Of a DNA stretch of 64,000 nt, positions 1-11,183 are shown in pieces. This DNA comes from Eucalyptus grandis (taxonomy: Eukaryota; Streptophyta; Magnoliopsida; Myrtales; Myrtaceae). The stretch spans positions 25,288,520 through 25,352,519 of the forward strand of contig NC_052615.1 of NCBI RefSeq assembly GCF_016545825.1. Direction: 5' to 3'. The first letter of the stretch is position 1. Each line of letters begins with the position of its first letter. A program made the position numbers and the translations under genes. The notes beneath the pieces are model-generated. The model was given only the letters and a program-made list of their open reading frames with translations. It was not told where the DNA came from and did not search any database.

Positions 1-98
1 TCTAACCTCTTCTTACCATATTCAAAAAACCAGCCTTGAAAGCCCGGAATTCCATGAGAACCTTCCAGCGGCGACCAAGCATTCCAACTGTTGTCCCT
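1..98 (-). pseudogene. Ankyrin-PGG unit 0, PGG exon (5' part only, cut by window edge)
   Basis: On the minus strand, a T-rich tract and AG acceptor (bases 99-100) open into a frame ending ...SHGIPGFQGWFFEYGKKRLD. This matches the start of the PGG exon of unit C (YGIPSFQVWFTEHGKKRLD). The exon runs out of the window at base 1, so the PGG membrane domain itself is not visible. No ankyrin exons for this unit are found to the right, where intron 2 sequence runs to about 3.3 kb and then changes to unrelated DNA. The unit has therefore lost its 5' exons and I call it a pseudogene. The visible 98 bases contain no lesion, so the call rests on the missing exons. Confidence 0.7.
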
Positions 99-316
99 CT
101 AAAAAAGCACATAATAGAATGTATCAATTAACGAGTGAAAGTTTTCCAATAAAATACTTCAAGACCCTCACACCCTCAAAATCCATTTATAACACATAAA
201 ACTTCTGGCAAGTGCTAAGAGGTCATGGAGAATTCATTCAAGTAACATCTTTTGGATAAAGGTAAATGGTAAATAACACCCGTAAAGATTTTCCAAGAGT
301 AAACAATTACAGTTAC
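99..316 (-). other. Intron 2 remnant of unit 0, left of the hAT insertion
   Basis: The stretch aligns by eye with the intron that begins at 48219 in unit C: the same tract about leaving a gap in fruitless exon sequence, CACTC-rich stretch and 'gagtaaacaattacagtt' block. It is non-coding and ends at the hAT target duplication. Confidence 0.65.
309..316. repeat. 8-bp target-site duplication, left copy (ACAGTTAC)
   Basis: ACAGTTAC occurs at 309-316 and again at 2730-2737, directly flanking the terminal inverted repeats of the hAT element. Eight bases is the standard hAT duplication length. The paralogous intron of unit C reads through without insertion near 48430 (acagtttcgagtatgc). Confidence 0.9.
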
Positions 317-598
317 TAGGAATGTGCAAAATACTCGGGAATCGCCCGAACCGCCCAGAACCGGACCGGAACCGCCAAAAACCGGCGGTTCTTGAGGGAA
401 CCGGTCCGGTTCCGGTTCCAATTTATGGGAACAGGTAGGTACTGGTCCGGTTTCCGGTTCCATAGGCGGATCCGGCCGCCCGCCCGCCCGCCCACCCGAA
501 CCGGACTAATTAATTTTTAATATTAAAAAAATATTACTAAAACAAACCCCAGATCTCTCTCACCTTTGTCTCTTGCTCTTCGTCTTCGGTTCTGTTGT

Positions 599-602
599 TC
601 TC

Positions 603-650
<48 letters not shown>

Positions 651-658
651 TCTCTCTT
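599..658. repeat. (CT)n microsatellite
   Basis: About 60 bases of nearly pure CT with two interruptions, inside the hAT cargo. Its place just upstream of a GC-rich region resembles a plant 5' leader, which suggests the captured DNA included a promoter or 5' UTR. That is inference. Confidence 0.9.
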
Positions 659-1918
659 CCTCGGTTCCTCCTATCGCCCTTCCTCCCCGAGCGTTGATGC
701 CGCCGCTGCTGCTCCTATGCCACTGCTATCTACCCCCTCGCGCCGGCTGCCACCTGCCACAACCTTTGCTTCGCCCAGCAGTGACCCGTGACGCCATAGC
801 TCGCCTCCGCGCCGACCACCGCACCAACAGTCGCGAGCGCCCTTCACCCGCTCGCCCGTCACCGTGATCGCCTTCGCTTCTGTTGCTTTCCGTCTGAGTA
901 CCAACTCCATTGCTTCTGCTTCGGGCCCCCTCTACCAGCAATTTGACGTCGTTGTAGCCCCTACAGCCTCGACGACCAATGCCAGCAAATCCCAAACTGG
1001 TCGCTGTGTCTTCGTCACTGCTCCGCCGCCCCTCCGTGCGATCCCCTTGCAACCCCTACGACTTTGGTTTCCCTGTCTGTTGCTGGTTCGTCTTGCTATT
1101 GACGCCACACCTCCGTCGATTTGTAAGTGTCCCCCCAATCTCGCACCTTTCCTTGTTTTTTTTTTTCCTTTCGTCTCCTCGTTCGAGGTTTGTTGCACAA
1201 GGAATTTGATCTCTTGCCACCATTAGAATTTGCCGATAGCTTGTAGAATTTCGGTGGTATGAGTTGCAATTCATGAGCTCTGTTGAATGTTAGGCAAAGT
1301 GAAGCTTAAAGGAGGGAGCTTTATCACTGGGTGGGTAGCTTTTCTCCTACATAAGTTGGGGATTGCAGCAGGGGGCTTCTTACTGGAGTTGATAGCTCTT
1401 GTAGCTAAAGTTTCTTCCGCGTGTTGTTTGAGGCAGCAATTATGTATATGAAGCCCAATCCAAAGCTGCAATTTTGGTGGTTCTTTGGTCCATTGTGACT
1501 TTTTCATAGATTGTGTGTAAAACATAGAAGCTTTGTTGTCCCTAACATTATCATCGAATTTCTAAGATGATTTGGGCAGAATTTTGACATAAAAGAATTC
1601 ATTGTTGCATCTTATTCATAACTTCCAACACATCCTCTAGTAGGCTTGGCAAAATGCAGTTAAGGAAAGTGGCAATGGGAAATCCTGTCTTATAAATTTT
1701 TCCTTACTTTTACCTATTGAGATCTATGAATTACTAGAAGTATAGCAAATATTCCTAGTCTCTGCAGATTGCGTGGAAATTGTCCCCTTCCATATTTTGC
1801 AAGTTTTCTAGGTGCCAATCTTGTTCCTTCCCTTGTGCTCATTGGTTCTAATCATCTGGTACTCACAAGATTGCACTTTTGGTTGTTGTTTATTTAACTT
1901 GTGTTGGCTTGAACACAG
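659..1918 (+). other. hAT cargo: GC-rich leader-like and intron-like DNA
   Basis: Bases 660-1130 are GC-rich with many chance open frames on both strands, none of which I recognise. From about 1140 the DNA becomes AT-rich and intron-like, ending in a pyrimidine-rich tract and CACAG acceptor at 1918. I looked for the upstream half of a GRF zinc finger (a CxxC pair and an NPGRRF-like stretch) and did not find it. Exon 1 of the captured gene is therefore missing or too diverged to see. Confidence 0.5.
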
Positions 1919-2353
1919 GGACATGGAGCTTGTGCTTTCTTTCAATGGGCAGATTCTCTGGCAGAAAATGTGGCCTCCAAAGATGTTGCGACTTCTGTTG
2001 TTGCATCTCTGGAAGTCATGGAAATTGAGTCAACAATGGCATATGCTACTAAAGATTACGAGGTAGATCCATTATCGATGATGGATAGTGAAGAGATTCA
2101 AGGAGTCATTTGTAGATTCTCTGCACCGGAACGTGATGTGAGGGGTTTGGAGAGTGAGAGTTTAACTCCCGAGGGCGATTTGAATACTCAAGAATTGACT
2201 ATGGAGGATGTGGATTTGGGGGAGTCTACTCCAGAGCAGCTTGTTTCCTGTCTAACATCTCTAGCTAGTCTTAGACAACAAGAATACTTGAGGCGGATAC
2301 AGTTGCTGGTGGCATGCTTGATGGAAGTAGAGTTACCCTATGAGTCATCTTGA
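1919..2353 (+). pseudogene. Captured exon of a GRF-type zinc-finger protein
   Basis: After the acceptor AG at 1917-1918 an open frame of about 145 codons runs to TGA at 2351-2353. It begins GHGACAFFQWADSLAENV. The C-x-FF-x-WAD pattern is the C-terminal half of a GRF zinc finger, a small CxxC...H...C domain found at the ends of plant nucleic-acid-associated proteins. The remainder is acidic (EVMEIEST, DSEEIQG, MEDVDLGESTPEQ) and then helical and Leu/Arg-rich near the end (LRRIQLLVACLMEVELPYE). The first zinc ligands and any start codon are absent, so this is a partial gene copied into the hAT element. Alternatively it could be the last exon of a still-transcribed gene whose first exon I cannot see. 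The family assignment rests only on the short motif. Confidence 0.5.
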
Positions 2354-2729
2354 GGGTTTTTTCCCCCACCGCACTTGGTTTTTTTTGTCATTTACGTGTA
2401 GCTGACTGTTATTTAATGTTGAGCAATCATCTATTAATCAGCTGCTGGTGGCATGCTTACTGTCCACATCTCCACGTACTTAAATTTGGTTTTTCTTTCT
2501 TTGGCTTGCTTTGATGTCATGTAGTCGTTCTATGTTGAAAACCAAAATTGTTTCGTGTCAAGATCGGTTCCATGGATTCACTCGGGAATCGGATCACGGT
2601 GATCCGGTTCCTGGGTGGATCCATGCAACAAATAGGTGGATCTCAGTTCCAATTTTTCGGAACTGATCCTCAGCGAACGGTTCTCGGTTCTAGGTCAGGA
2701 ACTGCCCGCCCGGACCATGCACACCCCTA

Positions 2730-2737
2730 ACAGTTAC
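2730..2737. repeat. 8-bp target-site duplication, right copy (ACAGTTAC)
   Basis: Partner of the copy at 309-316. The flanking DNA resumes with the intron sequence seen in unit C (ggtatgctat... versus gagtatgctat...). Confidence 0.9.
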
Positions 2738-3330
2738 GGGTATGCTATCCCAATCCTAATGTATTCTCCATTTCTTTCCTTTTATTTTCTTTCTTTTTTC
2801 CCCTTTTGGCATCGCCTAATTTTAGAGAATCCCAACAAAAAATGTTTTGCAATGTTTTCGAATTAACTAAGATTTAGACAATTACTTTTGAACTAGTTGA
2901 AGACCCGCGTGTTGTCCAGATTTGAAACTTATACTTACTGAAAATTTTTGTTTTGATATGATAATATGATAATAAAACATAATATTAACAAAAGCATATG
3001 TATTTATTTATCGACCAATCAACAAAATTAACTAATTTGAAACGTCGTAAAGTAATAAACAGAAGCATTGTATATCGACACACATATTGGAACAACCATA
3101 ATGACTCCTATAATGAGTTTAGATTTATTGACTATTATATCCTATAACATCCAAGACATTGATATTGATCGACCCAAAAAAATATATTGATATTTTGTTG
3201 TAGGAAAGATTAATGATAGAGAAAGCCCTCTTGTTTTTGTCCAATTAGTAATGGCTAGTTTGAAGCAGCTACAAATAGAAGTCAATAGAATAAATAATTC
3301 TCATAATGGATAGTGCTTTCATTTTTTTTT
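2738..3330 (-). other. Intron 2 remnant of unit 0, right of the hAT insertion
   Basis: Collinear with 48440-49400 (unit C) and about 9120-10330 (unit A). Shared blocks include the TTTCTTTTT-rich tract, the AATGTTTTGCA(A/T)TGTTTT stretch, the tract around AACTAGTTGAAGACC, and TATTTTGTTGTAGGAAA. It is non-coding. The homology fades near 3.3 kb, where the exon 2 region should follow but does not. Confidence 0.7.
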
Positions 3331-3990
3331 TTTTTTGTGAGTAGATATTTTATTTGATGAAAATTGGGAAGTCAATGGAATTATGATGAATCGAATATAT
3401 TCATTGGATAATTTCATCTCTCCCAATATCACATGAGAATGCTTCCTTCTTTCACTAGATCTAGATCGGTATCCTCCATTTGAAACAGTTATAATGCAAT
3501 CGATGGAAAGAATTTTTCTTAGGGACTACATTGAAAAAAATTTAAGAAAGTCGAGTCAATTTTAGGATTTCTTATTCTCCGAAGGACCACTTGAGAAAAG
3601 ACAATTTGAAGGACAAAACAAAATTTTGATGGAATAATCTTGACTTTAACTCCATTAATGGATTGATTTTTCGATCAAAAGTAATGTGTTAGTGAAATCT
3701 TCCTTTTTTTTTTCCCTCTTTCTCTATCCCCATTCCTATCGTGTAGGTACAACCTTTGAATTAATAGAAAACATTTTCTTCTATGTCTGTATGAATCGAT
3801 ATTTATAAGGTAGATATGTTCCAAGTGCACTAGTTCAAGGGCTTTTAAGGTGTATTGGAAAGCTTAAGGTGGCCTATTTAAGAGAGCATGGTTTAGAATT
3901 TTTCGTAGATATTTCCAAATATTATCTAACTAGCTTGACTTTTTGTTTAAGGTGGCTTATTGCTGAAGGTCTTGATCTATTTTCTATAGC
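3331..3990. other. Intergenic, no gene recognised
   Basis: AT-rich DNA with several poly-T tracts. I see no open frame with a recognisable product and no clear repeat ends. It joins the truncated unit 0 to the downstream spacer of unit A. Confidence 0.5.
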
Positions 3991-6900
3991 CAAGAAAAGG
4001 AGTTTTGTTCGATTCGCCAAACATGTAAGCTTCAGCCCGAATCTGTTCGCACAGCCCATGTCCAATTTCAGTGATCACAAGAGAAAAAGGATAGAAAAAT
4101 TGCTTTGGAAGGAAGCTCCGTTCCATAAGCTTCTGGATTCTTCCCCCACCACCATTAGACGTCGCCTACCTTCTCCAGCCGTAAGACGGTACTCATCCCC
4201 TCTAGTCGTCATCGATCATCATGTAAGAGTTTTTCTAATGTGGGCCACATTAATTAAGATTGTGATTTACCGTTTTTATGAAATTGATATAATAAAGTAA
4301 GATATAAAGTTTCTTAATAATCGAATATGGCTTGGCTTGTGTGTATCGAATTAAGCTCAGCCAGTGATGAGAGGGTCCACCAAAACCCTATAAATAGCCT
4401 AGGGTCCCTTCTCTAAACCTCACTTTGGCCATTCTAAAATGTATACACCCGCTACCTCACATAAGGAACGTTTGTGAGGGACAGTCTCATCAAGCCAAGG
4501 TATCAAGAGAGAGTATCGAGAGTGATAGAGGAGAAATTTTTAGCGTCGAAGGTTCGGATTGCTGCCATTTCACTCCAAGAATCATGAATTCCAAATCAGA
4601 TATGCAAATCTTCATCTTCTCCTCCAATGCGTTCGAGTTTCTAACAATGTCGATCTTGGAAACTGTATCGACGGCCAACACATCAGTCTCAAGGAGACAC
4701 TGATCGGAGAGAAAACCATTTTTGAGGCACGCATGCGCACCTGACAGAAAACAGACGGGCAAGGACAATCGAAAAAGAGGGAAAACTTGCACTCCCTTAG
4801 CGCGCTTCTTTTGAATTTCTTTTTCTTTGTCATCCTCATCTGCTGGTAATCGCCATCGGTTTACCATCACCGGGCACCGACTAACGTATGTACTGGAAAG
4901 AGAACTAGAACAGAAGGCACCGGATGAAATCATTCGTCTTTTGAGATATCAGAAGTTACTCTATCAGAGATTTCTTTTGAATCCTTTCATGCCTCTTCAT
5001 CTTCAATAGTGTTTGAAGCCATTCGCATTTGTCTGAAACTTCACTATCGGTGCTCATTCACCCAAGCACGGTTTCCAGATCTTCCTCGTGCAAAATCGAC
5101 CAGTAATTGTGACCAAGAATTCCTCGTCAACAAGGCTATCTCTCTTCCCTACTATCCTCTGCTTTCGATGAATAAAAGTAACTGAAATGGCACGTTCTAG
5201 ATTAGGATAGAATCGGCTTAACTGCATATTCATACTGATGATTGCATCCTTGGACTAATTTTGTTTGAACCTGATCTCTAATCCAAAGTTATTGCGCTTT
5301 GTTTTGCTTCTCCGCCAAATACGCATAACATGTGCATCAGTGAGTTTCTGCTAAATCCAAAGACAAACCAGTTTAGCGTGCACATTATTGATTGATTGGT
5401 TGGTCGGTAAGCATGATTTAGTAGAATTTTACGCATTGACCGAGACTGACACACCTATTCTTGTTCTATTCCCGTGTATGTTTGTCAATGGCGAGTAAAT
5501 GGATTCGAGTTAAGGACTGGAGTGTCGATCCATTGAAGCATTCGTTTCGGTTTGTTTCTCGATTCTTATGTTCTGTCCGTTTCCTTTACTGTTGCGATTG
5601 CGGAGGATCGAGTTGATGGTGACAGAGGACGGCCGTAGGCAGGGAGTCTATGAATGGTACTGTTTCACGGATGTTCTTGATTTTAGTGTTTCGGGTCTTG
5701 AACTTGACAAGAAACGATTGGGCTGAATCTGGTTCAGGTGAATTCGGATTTGATGAGTTCTTTTAGGGAATTTGGGCTTAATTCGACTAGTTAAGTCCAA
5801 TTCGATTTTTTAGGGGAAGAATCTAGATAGATATATAGCCCAAAGGACTTTTACGGCCCCGACCTCAAAAGTATAAGTTTGACCCATACACGAACTGGGC
5901 CCAAGGGCCCAGCCAGCGTCCCCTTATATAAAAAATAATAATAATAAATTTAAAAAAATTGAAAAAAAATTGAAAAATATAGAAAATAAGAAAAATGGTT
6001 AGAAATAGGGGCCTTGACTAGGCCGTTAATTTCCAGCACTAGATTTGGCTTAGTTTCATTTAGTTAGCATATATATAGTTTAAAGAATTTAGTAACTTTG
6101 ATATAGTTTAGTTTTCGCGTATTGATCTTTTGGACAAGGAATTGGATTCAACTCTTATTTAGCGCATGGGGATTGCTGTATGAGGGACTTAATGATGATC
6201 CTTTGCTTGATACTTTATTGAGTTTACTTCTTTTTACTTTACTTTATCATATCGATTGTGATTGTTTATTTGCTCTTGATTTTGCACTTATGGATGGATA
6301 TCGTTTAGTGGCATAGGGTACTAAAATGGTTAAAAGATTGCATGAACATCTTAGGTACCAAACCAATCTAGCTAAGGTATTGAAAAAGCATTAGGTAGGC
6401 AATTAGTGTAATCAAATCACCAATTTTAGAATATCTAGTTGCGTAGAAAATGAGATATTTTTCCATATCTCAATTGGGCTAGTGGCAGCTCCTTCTTTTA
6501 GGTTAAATTGCACCAAAACATTGAAAATTCTAGAGTCGCGTGAGATAAGGGTTAGGGAGAACTCGAGCTATTAGGTAACCATTGGTCCACTGTTGGCATT
6601 ATGTCTAAATCCGTCTTTCTCTGAACATGTCGGGAGGGTCACAACACTCTGGAAGCCATCTTTAGATCTCTCTCTCACATGCAAAAACATATAGTACCGT
6701 ACTTGGTGGATGATGCAACTTTAGCAAATGCATGGCAACAGAGACGGTTTCTAGTAGTTGGACCCCTAGGCTTCAGGGTTTGTATTGAAGAATGGTTAGG
6801 TTGTTCGAGGATTAGCCGCTACTCCTCTTTGTGCATTGGCGAGCGATGTATGTGTTCTACGTACGAACACGAAAGAAAAAGCGAGATGATTGTTTTTGGC

Positions 6901-7262
6901 ATCACTATATGATTAAATTTTCATAGGTTGATATGGTGATACATTCTTAACTTTGTGTACCTAATTATTTGATGTTGTTACTTACTGGATTGACTAGTAA
7001 GTTCTAAGGTTACACTGAAAGATGACATTCCCATTTCTCTGAAAACTTATGAAACTTTTGAAATAATCGAAAGGGAAGGATCTTGCGTCAGCCATGACTT
7101 TTGCTCTCGACAGATGCTGAGAATATTATGATATTTCCTGCAGCTTTGCTCAACCATGCCATTAAAAAGCAGTGTATAGAAGTCAAAACCAAGTCCCAAT
7201 TAACGGCAACTTAAAAATATATGGTAGTAAATATCACATTTTTCGGCAAGCCTTCAGCTGTA
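3990..7262. repeat. Spacer block, copy 1 (downstream spacer of unit A)
   Basis: Three copies of this spacer lie downstream of ankyrin-PGG units: here, about 18600-20800 and 45820-47340. The first part is GC-richer (for example GGCCCATGTCCAA, GACACTGATCGGAGAG, ATCGCCATCGGTTTACCATC). The last part (about 6800-7260) is AT-rich and contains the block around GAATGGTTAGG and TGAAATAATCG. Reading frames are not conserved between copies, so I treat the spacer as non-coding duplicated DNA. Copy 1 is interrupted by the solo LTR at 4222-4680. Confidence 0.75.
4222..4680 (+). mobile_element. Solo LTR, 459 bp, with 5-bp target duplication
   Basis: It begins TGTAAGAGTT and ends GGCCAACA, giving TG...CA ends. 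CATCA flanks it at 4217-4221 and 4681-4685. Both paralogous spacers lack it: around 18825 the sequence runs from AATCATCAGTCTC directly, and around 46005 from CGATCCTCTGTCTC. An internal CCCTATAAATAGCC box at about 4388 looks like a TATA promoter. Size and ends suit a Ty1/copia solo LTR formed by LTR-LTR recombination. The superfamily is inferred from length only. Confidence 0.88.
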
Positions 7263-7625
7263 TACTAACCTTTATCCGAGCCGACTTGTAAAACTTAAAG
7301 AAGAAATTTGGCGTTGGTAAATGCATTACAATAGTGCTATCTTACTAACTTTTAACTGCGCTCACTTGTAAAAATTAAATGGTTTGGTAACTTAATTCAT
7401 TTGACATTGATGTCTTCATTACCATGTCAGGAACTTATTAACCTATTACTCGATCTGCTCATAAATTTAAAAGTTGTTAACTTCCTTACGATGTCGATAA
7501 TTTATTAATCTCTATCATGTCCACCTGTAAAATTTAAAAGAAGTTTGTAACTTACATATCAACTTGGTGTTAGTAAATTCATTACAATATACTGGAAATT
7601 TGCTAACCAGTAACTTGATTTGGCC
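7263..7625. repeat. Degenerate tandem repeat, about 70-100 bp period
   Basis: The theme TAAC...(C/G)CTTGTAAAA(C/T)TTAAA...GG(T)AACTT recurs at about 7268, 7350, 7440, 7510 and 7600 with interspersed CATTACAAT. The copies are diverged. The repeat sits just 3' of the unit A PGG exon and is not obvious downstream of unit C. Confidence 0.55.
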
Positions 7626-7829
7626 AATCTACCACCGTTGAAGAATGTTCAAGAAATTCATAGAAATTATAGTAATTGTAATCGACAGTAAAGACAAATA
7701 AAACTCAATATATGCCATGGAAATCTTTTTTTTTTAATTGAAATTCTGCAAAATCCGATACCCTTGCAACCAAACATCTATCAACAAACATTAGACAATA
7801 CCAATTTGGCAGTTCAACCGCAATCGCTC

Positions 7830-8751
7830 AGCAGCTGCTAACCCTCTTGGCTTTCATTTGGTCAACTGAGAAGCCGTCGAGTTGTATATCCTTCACATAC
7901 ACGAAAAGCCTCAACTTGTTGTCCTTTGCTGCTCTCCAGACATCTTTGATAGGGTTTAAATCAGACGGCTGACATAAAAGTGCTCGAACTGACAAGGCCA
8001 GAAGAAAATCTCCTGGGCACAAAGACATGGGACTGTAGAACCGGCTCAATTTATTAGCAGCTTCCCTAGAGTATTTTATATTTAAACAATAAGTTTCGGA
8101 CATATCTTCCCGGATAGTGAGGTGGCCGATTTACTATAGGGTCAAGTGAATTACCGATAATGTACATAATCATGATACATCCGCCAATGATAAAAGGAGA
8201 GATTCCAAGCTTGATGGTTCCGGTCAATACCACATACGTACCACAAGCAAAGGCGTAAATAAATGAAGCACCATTGCCCATATCGCAATGAAAATGCAAA
8301 GTCCCATCGCAATGGGTAGGTGTATCTCACCTCGTAGCGAGGGCCCGGGACCCAAGGATCAAATTGTATGAATAATGCCACGACTGAGAAACTGAACGCT
8401 GTAATGTTTAATACCACAAATGCTTGGAAAGCTGCCCTGTCAGCAAGAATCGCCATCCCTCGGTTGGGTCCATCGTTGTTATATCCTCCGGGCATGGTGA
8501 AGGTTGCAGCAAAGGTCACCGTGGCTATGAGCGTTGCCATTAATTGTTGAAGGTTGATCAAGTTTTTGTTGATGAATCGGAATTTTCTCGGTTGGCGATA
8601 TTACTTCCGGTGATTATAGATGCACCTGGTTGACCCTCAACAAATTGCTTGTCCAACATCTTTTTATTTTTTCAATAACCCCACCTTGGAAATCCGACAT
8701 TCCGCAAGATTCTTTTAATAGATAATTAACTTTGGCAGCACTGCAGCCGAC
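7830..8751 (-). pseudogene. Unit A exon 3: PGG membrane domain, frameshifted
   Basis: The exon opens after a T-rich AG acceptor (bases 8753-8752) and encodes ...CGMSDFQG... followed by the PGG core TMPGGYNNDGPNRGMAIL and hydrophobic segments (ATLIATVTFAATF; AFVVLNITAFSFSVVALFI; later YAFACGTYVVL). In ACD6/ITN1-type proteins this domain supplies four membrane helices. Comparison with unit C shows a 1-bp loss between about 8640 and 8690 and another between about 8545 and 8600. The frame also changes near 8300 between the second and third hydrophobic segments. The intact spliced frame is therefore lost. The 3' end is uncertain because the last frame has no clear counterpart. Confidence 0.8.
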
Positions 8752-10675
8752 CTAAAAAATTTACAACATGTATTAATTAAAGGGTGAACTCTTCCGGCGA
8801 AATACCTTTACGCACTCAAATTTCATTTATAAACAACAGAAATCCCGGCGAGTCATAAAATATTATGAGGCAGAGGGTAGGTTATCTCTTTTATCTCAAG
8901 AATTGTTTGAATGGGGGCAGAAAAAAAAAACAGAAGGATTATAGCTAATTATTGTTAAACTATTCCGATATTTTCATGTGAATGTGACAGAATAGTTGTT
9001 TCAAAGTCAGAAGGTGCAGATAAACTTTTTAAATTGAGATCCTCTAAAGCTACATCTAATCTAACATTTAAAGTCACCGCTGTATGGTTGACATCCTAGC
9101 ACATAGGGGTCATTAGACGGCACATATTTATTCTCCATTTTTCTTTTGTTCTTTTTTTCCTCCCTCTAGCTTATCCCTTAACTTTGGAGGGTCCCAACCC
9201 TAATGTTTTGCATTGTTTTCAAGATAAATAAGATGACAACTATTTGTGAACTCTTTGATGACCCGATTGTCGCACGCATTTGAAATTTTATGCTCAATGA
9301 AAGTTTTTTATTTGATGAGATAATATGATTATAAAATCCATATTTACCAACTTCATACATTATATTGTACACAAATAATATACATTTATCAACCAAACAA
9401 CATAATTAATTACTATTGAATTTTACTTTATTGAATTCTTTGTTACTGAGGTCCGCTCTTCCCACATGGAAAGAGACAGGTGGGGAGTTTATTCTCCAAC
9501 TTCTCATATGGATAAAAGGTAAGAAGATTCAGTTTTAAGTGTGGGGTTTGACTCTCACACTTTACAAAGAAATAGGACAAAAGTCTGAAAATGATTCAAG
9601 AGTTAAACTAAGTCTGAAAAGGAGTAAAGAGTTAAACTAAGATAGGCAACTATATATATAATCAAAAAAAATTCAGACATATATTTGTTTTAAACTATTT
9701 ATTTTATAGTGTGCAGTTCATTGTTGGCTATTAATTCAATATTTGGCCTTTTTTTTTTTTATGCAATTAGATATTAAATAGGGCTTTTACATGTGCAAAT
9801 GAGTTAGATGATTTCAGACTATAAGTATTAATTAAATTATGAGGACTTCAATTTTAAATTTTACAGTAATAACTACTGGCAAGATAATTATCTTGTAAGA
9901 CATAATTTCTATATGATGATGCAAATTCATCACCATGTTATAGATCAAAACTAAAAAATTGAAGACAACTTCTTTAGCTACTGCTTTCTGTTAATCTTGC
10001 AATACTCATTAATATAGTTTAACCAATTTTTTTCAATAGTGTAAAATAGTTATGCTTTACTTTGTCACTAAATCGTTTGTGTGCTCATATCCAATTTATA
10101 GATTAAATGGTTATTTGAAAGAAAGAAATTATATCCCTCCACATTTAGTTTATAATAAGTGGATATATGAAAGAACCATAAATACTTTAAATCACGAATA
10201 TAGATTTATTGGCTATTGGACCAAATTACATTCAAGTTGTAAGCTATGGGAATTGATGTCGATATTTTGCTGTAGGAACATTAATGATAGATTAGGTGGA
10301 CAAAAAAGCCTTTCAATTTTTGCCTAATTGATGTAATAATTAGTGTGTCGATTAATGTCAAGTGAAGCAGGAGGGAATGATTGTAAATGGCTTAACCATA
10401 AAATTCAATGCTACCCAAATTTATTATTTATGGTTCGATATGACATCACTTCACTCCAAGTCCCTTTTTCAAATGCGTCACGCTTACTAGAGCTATCTAT
10501 GCTACTATCAACTCAAACAATCGACTAAGCAAAACAAAGTTGACACACTAAAACTCCAATTGGGCTGTTTGTTTGCACCGACTATCACCTGAGCCACCGT
10601 TTCTAAACAATACTGAAGAGATTACTCTACAAGTGAACAAATCGAGCTCTATAGGGTTCAAGCAAGAAAGCATAC
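8752..10675 (-). other. Unit A intron 2
   Basis: Lies between the donor GTATGC (10675 leftwards) and the acceptor at 8752. It is collinear with intron 2 of unit C over most of its length, with an extra stretch at about 9430-9660 (including a Shine-Dalgarno-like but irrelevant AGAGACAGGTGGGGAG) absent from unit C. AT-rich; no gene seen. Confidence 0.65.
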
Positions 10676-11183
10676 CTCATCATGAGCCAAAAAATGTCAA
10701 GGGCAGTCATATGATCATTGTTTGTGATGAAACGGTCTATCCTCTTGTCTCGTGCAAGTATATCTATGATGGTGTAGTCCTTATGAAGTGCTGCCAAATG
10801 CAGAGCCGTGTTTCCGTCAGTATCTTGTTCCTTGATAAGATACTCCAAGTTCAGTTTCCGGAGTATGTCCTTGACTACATCCGCTTCTCCACCCATCACA
10901 GCTGCGTGAAGAGCTGTTTGCCCGTTGATGTTTATGATGTCCCAGGCACTAGGACAAAATTTAACAATCTCATCAATGACAAGAGAGTAGCCTAAAAACG
11001 CTGCAATGTGAAGAGCTGATTGTCCCTCTTTGTCTAAGTCATATGCCACAGAAATATCGTGCTGTAGTAGTTGTTGAACCGCTTTGAATTTGCCCTTGGA
11101 AGCAACATAATGAAGAGGAGTCCAACCCATTTCATCTCTTTCTCTGATCAATTCCGGTCTGCTATTCAGGATTTTCTGCCAGC
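10676..11183 (-). pseudogene. Unit A exon 2: ankyrin repeats (open in itself)
   Basis: An open exon of about 169 codons between acceptor ...TTTGCAAAG and donor GAG|GTATGC. It shows several ankyrin repeats: GWTPLHYVASKGKFKAVQQL, QSALHIAAFLGYSLVIDEIV, QTALHAAVMGGEADVVKDIL and NTALHLAALHKDYTIIDIL, each with the TALH...AA and hairpin pattern. In this family the repeats face the cytoplasm and bind proteins, while the PGG domain is in the membrane. The exon itself has no lesion, but it belongs to a unit whose PGG exon is broken. It could persist in a truncated transcript. Confidence 0.8.

Larger units (their letters stand above)
317..2729. mobile_element. hAT-superfamily element carrying a captured gene fragment (non-autonomous)
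   Basis: The element starts TAGGAATGTGC and ends, read from the other strand, TAGGGGTGTGCATGG. Both match the usual hAT terminus, and an 8-bp direct duplication flanks them. Subterminal DNA at both ends is rich in CCGGTTC/GAACCGG motifs, typical of hAT subterminal transposase-binding repeats. No hAT transposase frame (RNase H fold, dimerisation domain) is visible, so mobility would need a transposase in trans. The interior holds a CT microsatellite, a GC-rich leader-like region and an exon of a GRF-type zinc-finger protein, so this looks like a gene-capturing (Pack-type) hAT. It sits in intron 2 of unit 0, and the empty site is preserved in unit C. Confidence 0.88.

Noticed and set aside
573..1274. 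Many overlapping frames of 70-120 codons on both strands
   Set aside because: They come from the CT microsatellite and GC-rich cargo of the hAT element, have no family resemblance and overlap each other in several frames.
4490..4933. 147-codon minus-strand frame, with similar peptides near 18639-19016 and 45993-46199
   Set aside because: The word MVNRWRLP recurs in two copies, but frames shift between the three spacers and copy 1 runs through a solo LTR. DNA-level homology explains it.
9470..9495. Purine-rich motif resembling a ribosome-binding site
   Set aside because: Eukaryotic intron DNA; no meaning expected.
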